A DNA stretch of 64,000 nucleotides from assembly GCF_031202305.1 (NCBI RefSeq), contig NZ_CP101731.1:3336001-3400000 (forward strand), given 5' to 3'. Every line of letters begins with the position of its first letter. The stretch's first letter is position 1. Source of the stretch: Pelagibacterium sp. 26DY04 (lineage in GTDB: Bacteria; Pseudomonadota; Alphaproteobacteria; Rhizobiales; Devosiaceae). Made by a program: the position numbers and the translations under genes. The notes beneath the pieces are model-generated. The model did no database searches, was not told the origin of the DNA, and saw only the letters and a list, made by a program, of their open reading frames with translations. Positions 43,620-51,068 of this stretch are shown here, in pieces.

Positions 43620-44226
43620 ATTGTTTTCCTTTTTCTCCAGCTTCCCCGGCTTTCTCAAGAATTTCGAGGCCGCTTCTGACGACGACAACAACCACGCCCA
43701 AGCCAATGATCAGATCCGGGTAGGGCGAGCTGAAAAGGATCACGGCAAGACCCGAAACAGCGATCGCCGAGTTCACGAGCATGTCGTTTGTCGTGAAAAT
43801 CCATGAGGCCTGCAAATGCACGCCGCCTTCGCGATGCGATTTCAGGAACCACATGCAGGCCATATTCGTCAGAGCGCTCGCGATCGCCACGGCAATCATG
43901 ATCGGCCCTATTGGATCTGAGCCAGTAAAGAAGCGTCTGCCGACTTCAAGCAGAAGGAGGCCGGCGAATACCATCAGAAGGACACCCGACAACCGGGCAA
44001 CTCGAACTTTCGCCGCCAATCCCCGCCCCACAACGAAAAGGCTGATGGCGTAGACACCTGCGTCGCCAAGATTATCGAGCGCGGAACCCATCAGTCCTGT
44101 TGACTGGGCCCACCAACCCAGGCTTCCTACAATGGCCGCTTGGGCAGTATTGATCGCAAGCACCCATGCGAGCGCCCATTGTTCGCTCTTCTCAGATGAT
44201 TTTGCTTTCCGGGGCTGACTACTCAT
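43612..44226 (-). CDS. Short CDF-type cation transporter
   Basis: A 204-residue membrane protein of the cation diffusion facilitator fold. The Asp pair of the metal site is in GSALDNLGDAGVYAIS, and HREGGVHLQASWIFTTNDML is the segment with the second site (Asp). It ends right after the sixth helix, so it lacks the cytosolic C-terminal dimerisation domain of CzcD (about 300 residues). Such short forms are known near Cd/Zn regulators. It probably exports Zn, Cd or related divalent cations. A damaged relative lies at 48.24-48.44 kb. Confidence 0.82.
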   Translation of the reverse strand: MSSQPRKAKSSEKSEQWALAWVLAINTAQAAIVGSLGWWAQSTGLMGSALDNLGDAGVYAISLFVVGRGLAAKVRVARLSGVLLMVFAGLLLLEVGRRFFTGSDPIGPIMIAVAIASALTNMACMWFLKSHREGGVHLQASWIFTTNDMLVNSAIAVSGLAVILFSSPYPDLIIGLGVVVVVVRSGLEILEKAGEAGEKGKQYD

Positions 44227-44292
44227 AATTTACACATCGGCTTTCTCGGCAGGAAGCAGAAGCCGCAACCTGCACGCGCTCACTGTTTAAGC

Positions 44293-46425
44293 TCATTTGT
44301 CGCGGGTGCCGCGCCACGCGAGAAGGCGCAGCGCATTGGCCGTGACGAGGACCGTAGCGCCCGTATCGGCAAGGATGGCCATCCAGAGCGTGGTAACGCC
44401 CAACAGAGTCGTCACGAGGAAAACCGCCTTCAGTCCAAGGGCTAATGCGATGTTCTGCCAGATATTGCCGAGCGTGGCCTGCGACAACCCGATGAGATCG
44501 GCGATACCCGTCACCCGGTTTTTAAGCAGCGCCGCATCGGCGGTTTCCAGCGCTACGTCGGTGCCCGCGCCCATGGCAACGCCAACAGAAGCCGCAGCAA
44601 GCGCCGGCGCGTCATTGATACCGTCTCCAACCATGGCAATCGGCCCTTCAGCCTTTAATCGCCCGATTTCGGCAAGCTTGGCATCGGGCAGTAGTTCGGC
44701 TCTCGCCTCAAGACCGAGATGAGCCGCGATGGCGTCGGCCATGCGCTTGTTGTCGCCGGTCAGCATCAGAGGGCGCACACCGCGGTCCGTCAGCCGCTTC
44801 ACACCTTCGATAGAGTCATCGCGTGGCTCGTCGCGCAACCCGATCAATCCCTCGACGGTCTTGCCCTTTGTAAGCACGACGACCGTCTTGCCCTGGCTTT
44901 CCAGCGTGGTAATCGTCTGGGCGATGCTCTCTTCAAGGGCGGCCTGTTCGGCCGCGTGGCGGGGAGACCCGACCGAAGCGAAGCCGTCCTTCAACCGCGC
45001 TGTGACGGCCTTGCCGGGTGTGGCCATGCCGCCTCCGAAGGTGGCGGGCAATTCGAGCCCGCGCGCCTCTGCCGCCTCCACGATTGCGACCCCGAGCGGA
45101 TGGCTGGTGCTGCGCTCGACAGCCGCCGCGATGGCAAGGACGGAGTTCTCGTCACCTGTGATCGGCACAATGTCTGTCACCTGGGGACGGCCGCGCGTCA
45201 GCGTTCCCGTCTTATCGAAGGCAACGGTTATGACTTTGCCAAGTGTTTCCAGCGCCGCGCCGCCCTTGATCAGCAGGCCCTGCCGCGCGCCGGCGGCAAG
45301 ACCGGAGGCGATGGCCGCGGGCGTGGAGATCACGAGCGCGCAGGGGCACGCAATCAGCAGCGTGGCGAGGCCGCGATACACCCACGTCATCCAGTCACCA
45401 TCGAAGGCGAGCGGCGGCACGATAACGATCAGAGCCGCCACGACCATCGCGCCTGGCGTATACCACCGGCTGAAACGGTCGATCATGCGCGCCGTGGGGG
45501 CCTTTGATTCCTGGGCTTCCTCCACCATGTGGATTATGCGGGCTATGGTGTTATCGGCCGCGACATGGCTGATCGACACCCGCAGCTCGCCATTGGCATT
45601 GATGCTGCCGGCATAGACAGTTGCGCCGGATTCTTTCAGCACGGGCACGGATTCGCCTGTCACGGGAGCCTCATCGACCTCCGATACACCGTCGATCACC
45701 GTGCCGTCAGACGGCACACGGTCTCCAGGCCGAACAACGACGACATCACCGATGGCCAGCTCTTCGGCAGCGACCTTCTCAACGGCACCATCACGCTCGC
45801 GGAAAGCGACTCGGGGCACGAGATCGATCAGCGCCTCAATGCCTGCCCGCGCGCGGCCAGCCGCTACGGTTTCAAGCAGTTCGCCCACTGCGAACAGGAA
45901 GATTACGACAGCCGCTTCTTCGGCCTCGCCGATGCCGACCGCGCCCAGTGCTGCCACCGTCATCAGTGTCTCGATGGTGAAGGGCGAGCCAGACATCGCG
46001 CCGGCGATCGCCCGCCTCGCGAACGGGATGACGCTGATCAACGCCGCGCCTGAATAGAGCCATCGCTCCCATTCCGGCAGGAGACGTGCGAGAGCGAAGG
46101 CAAGGACGAACAGCGCGCCGGTAAGGAGCACAAGCCGACCCTTGCTGCCTTTCCACCATGCCTCTGTGATGCGCTTCCGAGGCGGACTCGCCTTTGGCTC
46201 GGCCTGCTCAATCACTGGGGTATAGCCGAGCGCCCGGATCTTTTGCTCAATAGCGGCGAGGGGCGTGCGGTCCTCGTCAAGACGCAATGCAAGCGTCTCG
46301 TTGGCGTAGCTGACATTGATGTCGCTAACGCCCGGCAGGCGTTGCATGGCCGTTTCGATTTTCAACGCGCAAGATGCACAGTCCATGCCTTCTACACGCA
46401 GTCTATAAGGGCTCGCTGCCGTCAT
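44293..46425 (-). CDS. zntA: Cd/Zn/Pb-exporting P-type ATPase (ZntA/CadA type)
   Basis: A 710-residue P1B-2 ATPase. There is one N-terminal metal domain (GMDCASC), then the membrane CPC motif (LIACPCALVIS), DKTGTLTRG, STSHPLGVA and [10 protein letters not shown]. The conserved Asp in the last helix (AILADTGATVLV) is the P1B-2 hallmark for divalent Zn/Cd/Pb rather than copper. A MerR-type promoter lies about 30 bases upstream. Confidence 0.94.
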   Translation of the reverse strand: MTAASPYRLRVEGMDCASCALKIETAMQRLPGVSDINVSYANETLALRLDEDRTPLAAIEQKIRALGYTPVIEQAEPKASPPRKRITEAWWKGSKGRLVLLTGALFVLAFALARLLPEWERWLYSGAALISVIPFARRAIAGAMSGSPFTIETLMTVAALGAVGIGEAEEAAVVIFLFAVGELLETVAAGRARAGIEALIDLVPRVAFRERDGAVEKVAAEELAIGDVVVVRPGDRVPSDGTVIDGVSEVDEAPVTGESVPVLKESGATVYAGSINANGELRVSISHVAADNTIARIIHMVEEAQESKAPTARMIDRFSRWYTPGAMVVAALIVIVPPLAFDGDWMTWVYRGLATLLIACPCALVISTPAAIASGLAAGARQGLLIKGGAALETLGKVITVAFDKTGTLTRGRPQVTDIVPITGDENSVLAIAAAVERSTSHPLGVAIVEAAEARGLELPATFGGGMATPGKAVTARLKDGFASVGSPRHAAEQAALEESIAQTITTLESQGKTVVVLTKGKTVEGLIGLRDEPRDDSIEGVKRLTDRGVRPLMLTGDNKRMADAIAAHLGLEARAELLPDAKLAEIGRLKAEGPIAMVGDGINDAPALAAASVGVAMGAGTDVALETADAALLKNRVTGIADLIGLSQATLGNIWQNIALALGLKAVFLVTTLLGVTTLWMAILADTGATVLVTANALRLLAWRGTRDK

Positions 46426-46456
46426 GGCGTCACCTCGACCGTTAGATGTGACACCG

Positions 46457-46487
46457 CAGATAGACCCTGTAGCAACTACAGGGTCAA
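46457..46487 (-). promoter_or_regulatory. CadR/PbrR-type promoter and operator for zntA
   Basis: On the minus strand -35 TTGACC (46482-46487) and -10 TATCTG (46457-46462) are 19 bp apart. The spacer is a perfect dyad with 10-bp arms GACCCTGTAG / CTACAGGGTC around three bases (46463-46485). Confidence 0.88.
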
Positions 46488-46559
46488 GGGCCGACCCTGT
46501 TTATTCCGTTTGCGGACGATCCATGTGCGAATTCGCCGCAGAACTTCATGCAAAGAGAC

Positions 46560-46591
46560 TTGACCCTGTAGTGGGTAGAGGGTGCAGTTAT
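46560..46591 (+). promoter_or_regulatory. CadR/PbrR-type promoter for dsbB-dsbA
   Basis: -35 TTGACC (46560-46565), an imperfect ACCCTGTAG...AGAGGGT dyad, and -10 AGTTAT (46586-46591) after 20 bp. An ATG at 46590 sits within the -10, so it cannot be the start of dsbB. Confidence 0.7.
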
Positions 46592-46643
46592 GCCCCACGC
46601 AAGGCTGATTGGAGCGAAACGAAACGATGCGAAAGCGAGTGCT

Positions 46644-47084
46644 ATGACCATCAGGGCGGGCACAACAGCAAATGCCTGGGGGTTCGTGTTCCTGGCATGG
46701 CTCGTCGCGCTTGCCGCCTCGCTTGGCGCTCTCTTCATTGGCGAGATCATGGGGCAGACGCCGTGCAATCTGTGCTGGCATCAGCGCGCCTTCATGTTTC
46801 CGCTGGCCGTCATTCTGGCCGTCGCTAGCTTTCGGAGCGACGCCAGCGTTTCTTGGTATGGGCTTCCACTCGCCGTCGTCGGCGCGGCCATAGCGGCGTT
46901 CCATTCCCTACTTTATGCGGGCATCATTCCCGCAGCCATCGAGCCATGTGGACGAGACGGCCCATCCTGTTCGAGCGCCGATATGACAATACTCGGCGTT
47001 TTGCCGCTCCCCTACCTATCGCTCGCCGCTTTCTTGAGCATCGCCCTTCTTCTCCTTCTCGCGCGCCGGAGGCGTTCAGCATGA
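46644..47084 (+). CDS. dsbB: DsbB-type disulfide oxidoreductase
   Basis: A 146-residue membrane protein with four helices. The first redox pair is TPCNLCWHQR (CxxC) and the second is CGRDGPSC in the other periplasmic loop. It re-oxidises DsbA and passes electrons to quinone. I start it at MTIRAGTTANAWGF because the upstream ATG falls in the promoter. The stop overlaps dsbA. Confidence 0.88.
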   Translation: MTIRAGTTANAWGFVFLAWLVALAASLGALFIGEIMGQTPCNLCWHQRAFMFPLAVILAVASFRSDASVSWYGLPLAVVGAAIAAFHSLLYAGIIPAAIEPCGRDGPSCSSADMTILGVLPLPYLSLAAFLSIALLLLLARRRRSA

Positions 47085-47740
47085 CCAGACGGTCCATCGT
47101 TTTTCTCACCGGCCTAGTCGCACTGATCGTCTTTGCCGGCGGTGTCTTTCTCTACGATCGCTACGGCGGCAATTCGGCACAGCCGGTTGCAGCGGCGCAA
47201 GGCGATGCGTTGGTCAGGGCACATTCGCCGATCATCGGCCCAGCAAATGCTCCCGTGACGATCGTGGAATTTCTCGACCCGTCCTGCGAAGCGTGCAGGG
47301 CTTTCTATCCAGCCGTTAAGCAGATCATGGCGAATTTTCCTGACGAAACGCGCCTTGTCATCCGATACACGCCCTTCCATGAGGGATCGGAGGAAGCCGT
47401 CAGGATACTGGAAACGGCCCGTCTTCAGGACCGCTTCGAACCCGTTCTGGAAGCGCTGCTGGCGCAACAGCCGGAATGGGCCGTGCATGGTGCGCCAGAT
47501 CTCGAAAAAGCCTGGGAGATTGCGGGGGCGGCGGGACTGGACGTCGAGCAGGCACGGCGTGAGATGTCCTCGGACGAGATCGATGCCGTTCTTGAGCAGG
47601 ACCTAGCCGACGTCCAAAGCAACAACGTCCGCCAGACGCCAACTTTTTTCGTTAATGGCCGGCCGCTGGAATCCTTCGGCCCGCAACAACTCTACGATCT
47701 GGTGCGTGAAGAGGTGGAGACCGCCAGAGCAACGCAATAG
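47081..47740 (+). CDS. dsbA: DsbA-family thiol oxidase
   Basis: A 219-residue thioredoxin-fold protein with an N-terminal membrane helix (IVFLTGLVALIVFAGGVFLY). The active site is DPSCEACRAF (CEAC), and the cis-Pro loop is RQTPTFFVNG. It introduces disulfides into exported proteins. Coupled to dsbB by an ATGA overlap and placed under a Cd-type operator, it probably repairs the periplasmic thiols that Cd, Pb or Hg attack. Confidence 0.88.
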   Translation: MTRRSIVFLTGLVALIVFAGGVFLYDRYGGNSAQPVAAAQGDALVRAHSPIIGPANAPVTIVEFLDPSCEACRAFYPAVKQIMANFPDETRLVIRYTPFHEGSEEAVRILETARLQDRFEPVLEALLAQQPEWAVHGAPDLEKAWEIAGAAGLDVEQARREMSSDEIDAVLEQDLADVQSNNVRQTPTFFVNGRPLESFGPQQLYDLVREEVETARATQ

Positions 47741-47783
47741 GCGAGCGATCAAGATCGACAAACACCCACATCGAACCTACGTT

Positions 47784-47806
47784 GACCCTGTATTCGCTAC
47801 AGGGTC
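47784..47806 (+). promoter_or_regulatory. CadR/PbrR-type operator at the regulator's own start
   Basis: GACCCTGTA and TACAGGGTC (perfect 9-bp arms, five-base centre) end five bases before the regulator's ATG, after a TTGACC. The -10 is poor (ACACCA), so this site may mainly repress. Confidence 0.75.
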
Positions 47807-47811
47807 ACACC

Positions 47812-48228
47812 ATGAACTCATCCATTCTGACGATAGGCCACCTTGCAAGGCAAACTGGCACCAAAGTAGAGACGATCCGGTTCTACGAGAAAAATGGCCT
47901 CCTACCGCAACCTTCCCGCACGGGGGGAAACTACCGCTCCTACGAGCAGGATCACCTTAATCGGTTGAGCTTCATCCGACGTGCACGAGAGCTCGGCTTC
48001 TCGCTCGATCAGATCAGGGAATTTCTCAACCTCGCTGACGATCGTTCGCAATCCTGCGCCGCCGTCGATGCGATCGCTAAGGCACATCGGAAGGAGGTCG
48101 AGCGAAAAATCGAAGACTTGGTTGCGCTCAAGTCCGAACTGGACAGGATGATTGACCAGTGTGGATGCGGCCTGGTCGCAGATTGCAGAATAATAGAGAG
48201 CCTGTCTCCGCTGCCAGCGAGAACCTAA
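47812..48228 (+). CDS. CadR/PbrR-type MerR-family regulator
   Basis: A 138-residue MerR protein (ILTIGHLARQTGTKVETIRF, wing LPQPSRTGGNYRSY). Metal ligands would be the Cys in DDRSQSCAAVDAIA and the C-terminal CGCGLVADC. These match the Cd/Pb/Zn group (CadR, PbrR, ZntR) rather than CueR's Cys-x7-Cys. It should bind the three ACCCTGTA-type dyads nearby. The start at 47812 is the only ATG before the helix-turn-helix. Confidence 0.88.
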   Translation: MNSSILTIGHLARQTGTKVETIRFYEKNGLLPQPSRTGGNYRSYEQDHLNRLSFIRRARELGFSLDQIREFLNLADDRSQSCAAVDAIAKAHRKEVERKIEDLVALKSELDRMIDQCGCGLVADCRIIESLSPLPART

Positions 48229-48239
48229 CGACCTGTGTC

Positions 48240-48440
48240 CCCGCAGCAGTCGGGCTTCTCGCTGCCAAGATCGTCGCGGCTATCGGTGACGTAATCATCT
48301 GGATCTCGGCGGAGAAGGCGGCAGGCACGGCAATTTCCGATAGCAGGCCGGATGCCGCCACGAACATCTTGGGCGCATGCAAGTGCATCCCGCCTTCGCG
48401 GAGCAGAGAATGTCGGCTCTTCGCTAATCCAAGCCGACAG
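48240..48440 (-). pseudogene. Remnant of a CDF transporter gene
   Basis: The minus strand reads LLREGGMHLHAPKMFVAASG, like REGGVHLQASWIFTTND of the intact CDF gene at 43612-44226, and the DNA is similar over about 150 bases (for example TGCAAGTGCATCCCGCCTTC versus TGCAAATGCACGCCGCCTTC). The Asp of the metal site is lost and there is no start. It suggests an older regulator-CDF arrangement beside the MerR gene. Confidence 0.45.
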
Positions 48441-48458
48441 TCAGCTTCCCACGCCATA

Positions 48459-48567
48459 CTCGCATTCCTGGAATCGCTCTGATTATGCCGAACCGCTGCA
48501 TGGCCGAACCCCGGCAAACCAGCCCCCAACTCGGCCATACGGCATAATCCGGGTCACGGCATAATGG
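48459..48567. repeat. RIT element 2 terminal inverted repeat, right (109 bp)
   Basis: Reverse complement of 9601-9710 with about five differences, including one 1-bp gap. It also contains the last codons of a RitC-type gene, although no recombinase gene lies beside it. Confidence 0.9.
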
Positions 48568-49214
48568 CCCAGTTCGTGCAGGGCGGTGCGGTGCCAGTTG
48601 ATCGGTTCGTGATAGGCTTGCGGCGGCGGCACCTGCACATAGTCGAGCGCGGGAACATAGAAAGCCCTATTGCCACCTATGCGAAAATCGACCCTGGTCG
48701 AGCGAATGAGCGCCTCGACCCTTGGTTCGATAAGACCCTCCGGGGAGGGCGGCGCCTCGCCTTCAATGTCCTCGGGCAGACCCTCGCATTGGTCCACGTT
48801 GAAGACCGTGAACCTTTTGAGGAACGGGATCGCCTGAGCGTCCTCGCCGGTTTCGCGCGCACGCGCCATTTCGTCCTCTGGAACGAACCTGTCCGCATAG
48901 ACGACGGTGGTGCCCCGCTCGCCCCGGCGCACATGGCCGCCAAGCGAGAGCGCCTGCCGGAAGGTCAGCCAGTGCTGTGTGGGAAAGCCATGTTCTACGA
49001 CGGCGCCCCAGAGGATGAGGATATTGATGCCGGAATATTGCCGCCGGGTGGCGGCGTTTTTCGGCATGGCGAGCGAAGCCTTTGCGTTGGCGGTGCCCCA
49101 GGGTTGGACCCAGGGCAAGTGACCAGCTTCCAGCTCGGCTATGATCTTGTCGGTGATTTCGTCGTAAAGGTTCGCCCGGTCATTTCCGGCGCGGCGTTCG
49201 CGAGTGCTGGCCAT
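48483..49214 (-). pseudogene. ardC: ardC fragment 1 (N-terminal part, truncated by RIT element 2)
   Basis: The frame starts MASTRERRAGNDRANLYDEI (GGAG upstream) and has the DUF1738 N-terminal domain (HLPWVQPWG, YSGINILILWGAVVEHGFPT, VRRGERGTTVVYAD). It reaches HRTALHELGH, the zinc-binding HExxH site. Genuine sequence stops there at about 48567. The following 28 residues (YAVTRIMPYG...) are read from the RIT terminal repeat and end at 48483. Intact ArdC protects incoming DNA from restriction during conjugation. The truncated product lacks the conserved region carrying the third zinc ligand, so it is probably inactive. Confidence 0.88.
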
Positions 49215-49606
49215 CGGGATGATCTCCGCGAGGGGTCGGGAGCCTCTCTCCCGATCCTCAACCCGTCACGGACATCCCCGTCCGCACTCTCACTCTTGGC
49301 TGTGCGTCGAGGTATCTCCCTGCCATGCCAACAGACATGCATGTGCATGACAGCAAGGAGGCAAATCCGGGCAGGCAACATCAGGGGGTGACCACCGAGA
49401 GCATCATACTCCCAATCGGGACCTAGGCTTATGCCTGGGAAGAGCCAGCGCCCCGCCGAAGCGAGTCAGATTGTCGCACCCTAAACGGCAAGCGGGCCGG
49501 GAAACCTTCGTCCCAGCGCTTCCAGTATGCTTCCAGTGGGAATTTGTCGCTGAATTTTCGGAGGTTTGGACGCCCGAGAAAGCCCTTAAATTTCAAAGAC
49601 TTAGAA
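49215..49606. other. 392-bp gap at the element-chromosome boundary
   Basis: No gene is supported. It holds the upstream region of ardC and runs to the tRNA 3' end. If the ICE integrates at the tRNA, one attachment site would be at its right edge. Confidence 0.45.
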
Positions 49607-49683
<77 letters not shown>

Positions 49684-49917
49684 TCAAGAATGTCGGCGAA
49701 TTGCGGTTCAGGCGAACCGCTCGGACGCCGCCTATATAGGGGGGCAAATCCGGTTTGCAAACCCCTTTCCGCCATCCAACACGACATTTTTTTGACAGTT
49801 CCCGGAAGGCGCCGGAAACTCAAGGCGATTGCGCACCGGAGCCGTGGCGGTTAGACATGGGTAAAGGGCCCTGCCCTTTTTCCTTTCGACTCGCGACGAT
49901 CCAGGATTTTTCGATTC

Positions 49918-50952
49918 ATGCAGCAGCGCACCCTTGGCCGCACCGGCATTTCCGTGAGCAAAATCTGCCTCGGCACCATGACCTGGGGCGAGCAGAACAC
50001 CGAGGCCGAAGGGCATGCGCAGATGAACTATGCCCTCGATCAGGGCATCAATTTCATCGACACCGCCGAGCTTTATTCGACGCCCGGCCGGGCCGAGACG
50101 CAAGGGTCGACCGAAACCATCATCGGCAACTGGTTCAAGGCCAATGGCCGGCGCGAGGATTGGGTGCTCGCCTCGAAAATCTGCGGTCCCGGCAATGAAT
50201 GGATTCGCGGCGGCCGGCCGATGGACGCCAGGGAGATCGTTGCCGCCCTCGATGGCAACCTCAAGCGCCTGGGCACCGATTATATCGATCTCTATCAATT
50301 GCACTGGCCCAACCGGCGCCACTACAATTTCTCCAATTCCTGGACCTTCGACCCCTATGGTCAGGATCGCGAGAAGGTGCGCGACAACCTGCTCGAAGTG
50401 CTCCAGGCGCTCGATGCCGAGGTCAAGGCGGGCAAGATCCGCGCCATCGGCGTTTCCAACGAAACGAGCTGGGGGGTGATGCAATATCTCTCGCTGGCCG
50501 AACGGCACGGGCTGGCCCGCATGGCGACCATCCAGAACGAATACAGCCTGCTGCGCCGCCAGTTCGATCTCGATCTGGCCGAAGTGTGCGCTTTCGAGGA
50601 TGTGGGCCTGCTGGGCTATTCGCCCCTGGCCGCCGGCCTGCTCAGCGGCAAATACAACAACGGGGCCGTGCCGGCCGGAACCCGCGGCGCGCTTGGGGCG
50701 ATGTGGCGGCTCAATCCCCATTCGGAGACCGCCACCAAGGCCTATATCGCCCTGGCCGAGGAACACGGGCTCGATGTCTGCCAGATGGGCATCGCCTTCT
50801 GCCTTTCGCGCCCCTTCATGGCCTCGGTGATCATCGGCGCCACGAACATGGACCAGCTCCGGACCGATATCGCGGCCCACCAGCTGGTCCTGCCCGATGC
50901 GGTGCTCAAGGGCATCGAGGAGATCAACCGCCTCTACCCGCGCACCATCTAG
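49918..50952 (+). CDS. Aldo/keto reductase, Tas-like
   Basis: A 344-residue NADP(H)-dependent (beta/alpha)8-barrel enzyme. Catalytic Asp and Tyr are in NFIDTAELYS, Lys in WVLASKICG and His in DLYQLHWPN. LGYSPLAAGLLSGKY and SVIIGATNMDQL are the cofactor-binding ends. The length and N terminus (MQQRTLGRTGISVSKICLGT) match the Tas subfamily. Substrate unknown. It is the first chromosomal gene after the tRNA. Confidence 0.92.
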   Translation: MQQRTLGRTGISVSKICLGTMTWGEQNTEAEGHAQMNYALDQGINFIDTAELYSTPGRAETQGSTETIIGNWFKANGRREDWVLASKICGPGNEWIRGGRPMDAREIVAALDGNLKRLGTDYIDLYQLHWPNRRHYNFSNSWTFDPYGQDREKVRDNLLEVLQALDAEVKAGKIRAIGVSNETSWGVMQYLSLAERHGLARMATIQNEYSLLRRQFDLDLAEVCAFEDVGLLGYSPLAAGLLSGKYNNGAVPAGTRGALGAMWRLNPHSETATKAYIALAEEHGLDVCQMGIAFCLSRPFMASVIIGATNMDQLRTDIAAHQLVLPDAVLKGIEEINRLYPRTI

Positions 50953-51068
50953 GCTGAGGACTCATTGATCACAGCCAGAAGATGACGGCGGCGGCGATGT
51001 TCGGCCTCCCACGGAAATTTCGGAAACCGAGCTGAAATCTGATCCATCTCACTTTGTGGATCCTGAGC

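Larger units (their letters stand above)
9577..48567 (-). mobile_element. RIT element 2 carrying about 35 kb of metal-resistance cargo
   Basis: Both ends carry inverted copies of one 110-bp sequence (9601-9710 and 48459-48567). Both junctions fall at the same point of ardC, within the HELGH codons. A complete trio of overlapping recombinase genes (9687-12833) occupies the left end and transcribes toward it. The remaining roughly 35 kb is arsenic, copper, SOS polymerase, toxin-antitoxin and cadmium-type genes. No second copy of the terminal repeat is seen just upstream of the trio, where a minimal element would end. An alternative is cargo trapped between two inverted RIT copies, one of which lost its recombinases. 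Confidence 0.75.
1..49606. mobile_element. Integrative/conjugative-type element, partial (left end outside window)
   Basis: I infer that everything left of the tRNA-Met gene is an integrated element. The backbone genes at 1-5.5 kb (strawberry-notch-type methyltransferase, ParB-domain protein, small hypothetical proteins) and ardC at 49 kb are typical of ICEs and plasmids. The region stops at the 3' end of a tRNA gene, a common integration site, and ordinary chromosomal genes start just beyond. No integrase of the ICE itself, relaxase or type IV secretion gene is visible; these would have to lie further left. The element has itself been invaded twice by RIT elements. The boundary at the tRNA is inference, because the matching att copy would be outside the window. 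Confidence 0.6.

Noticed and set aside
46590..46643. ATG at 46590 as start of dsbB
   Set aside because: It falls inside the -10 of the CadR-type promoter, so it would not be in the mRNA as a usable start.
9577..48567. A Tn3- or IS-composite origin for the resistance island
   Set aside because: No DDE transposase, resolvase or paired IS copies are visible. The only repeats at the ends are those of the recombinase-trio element.
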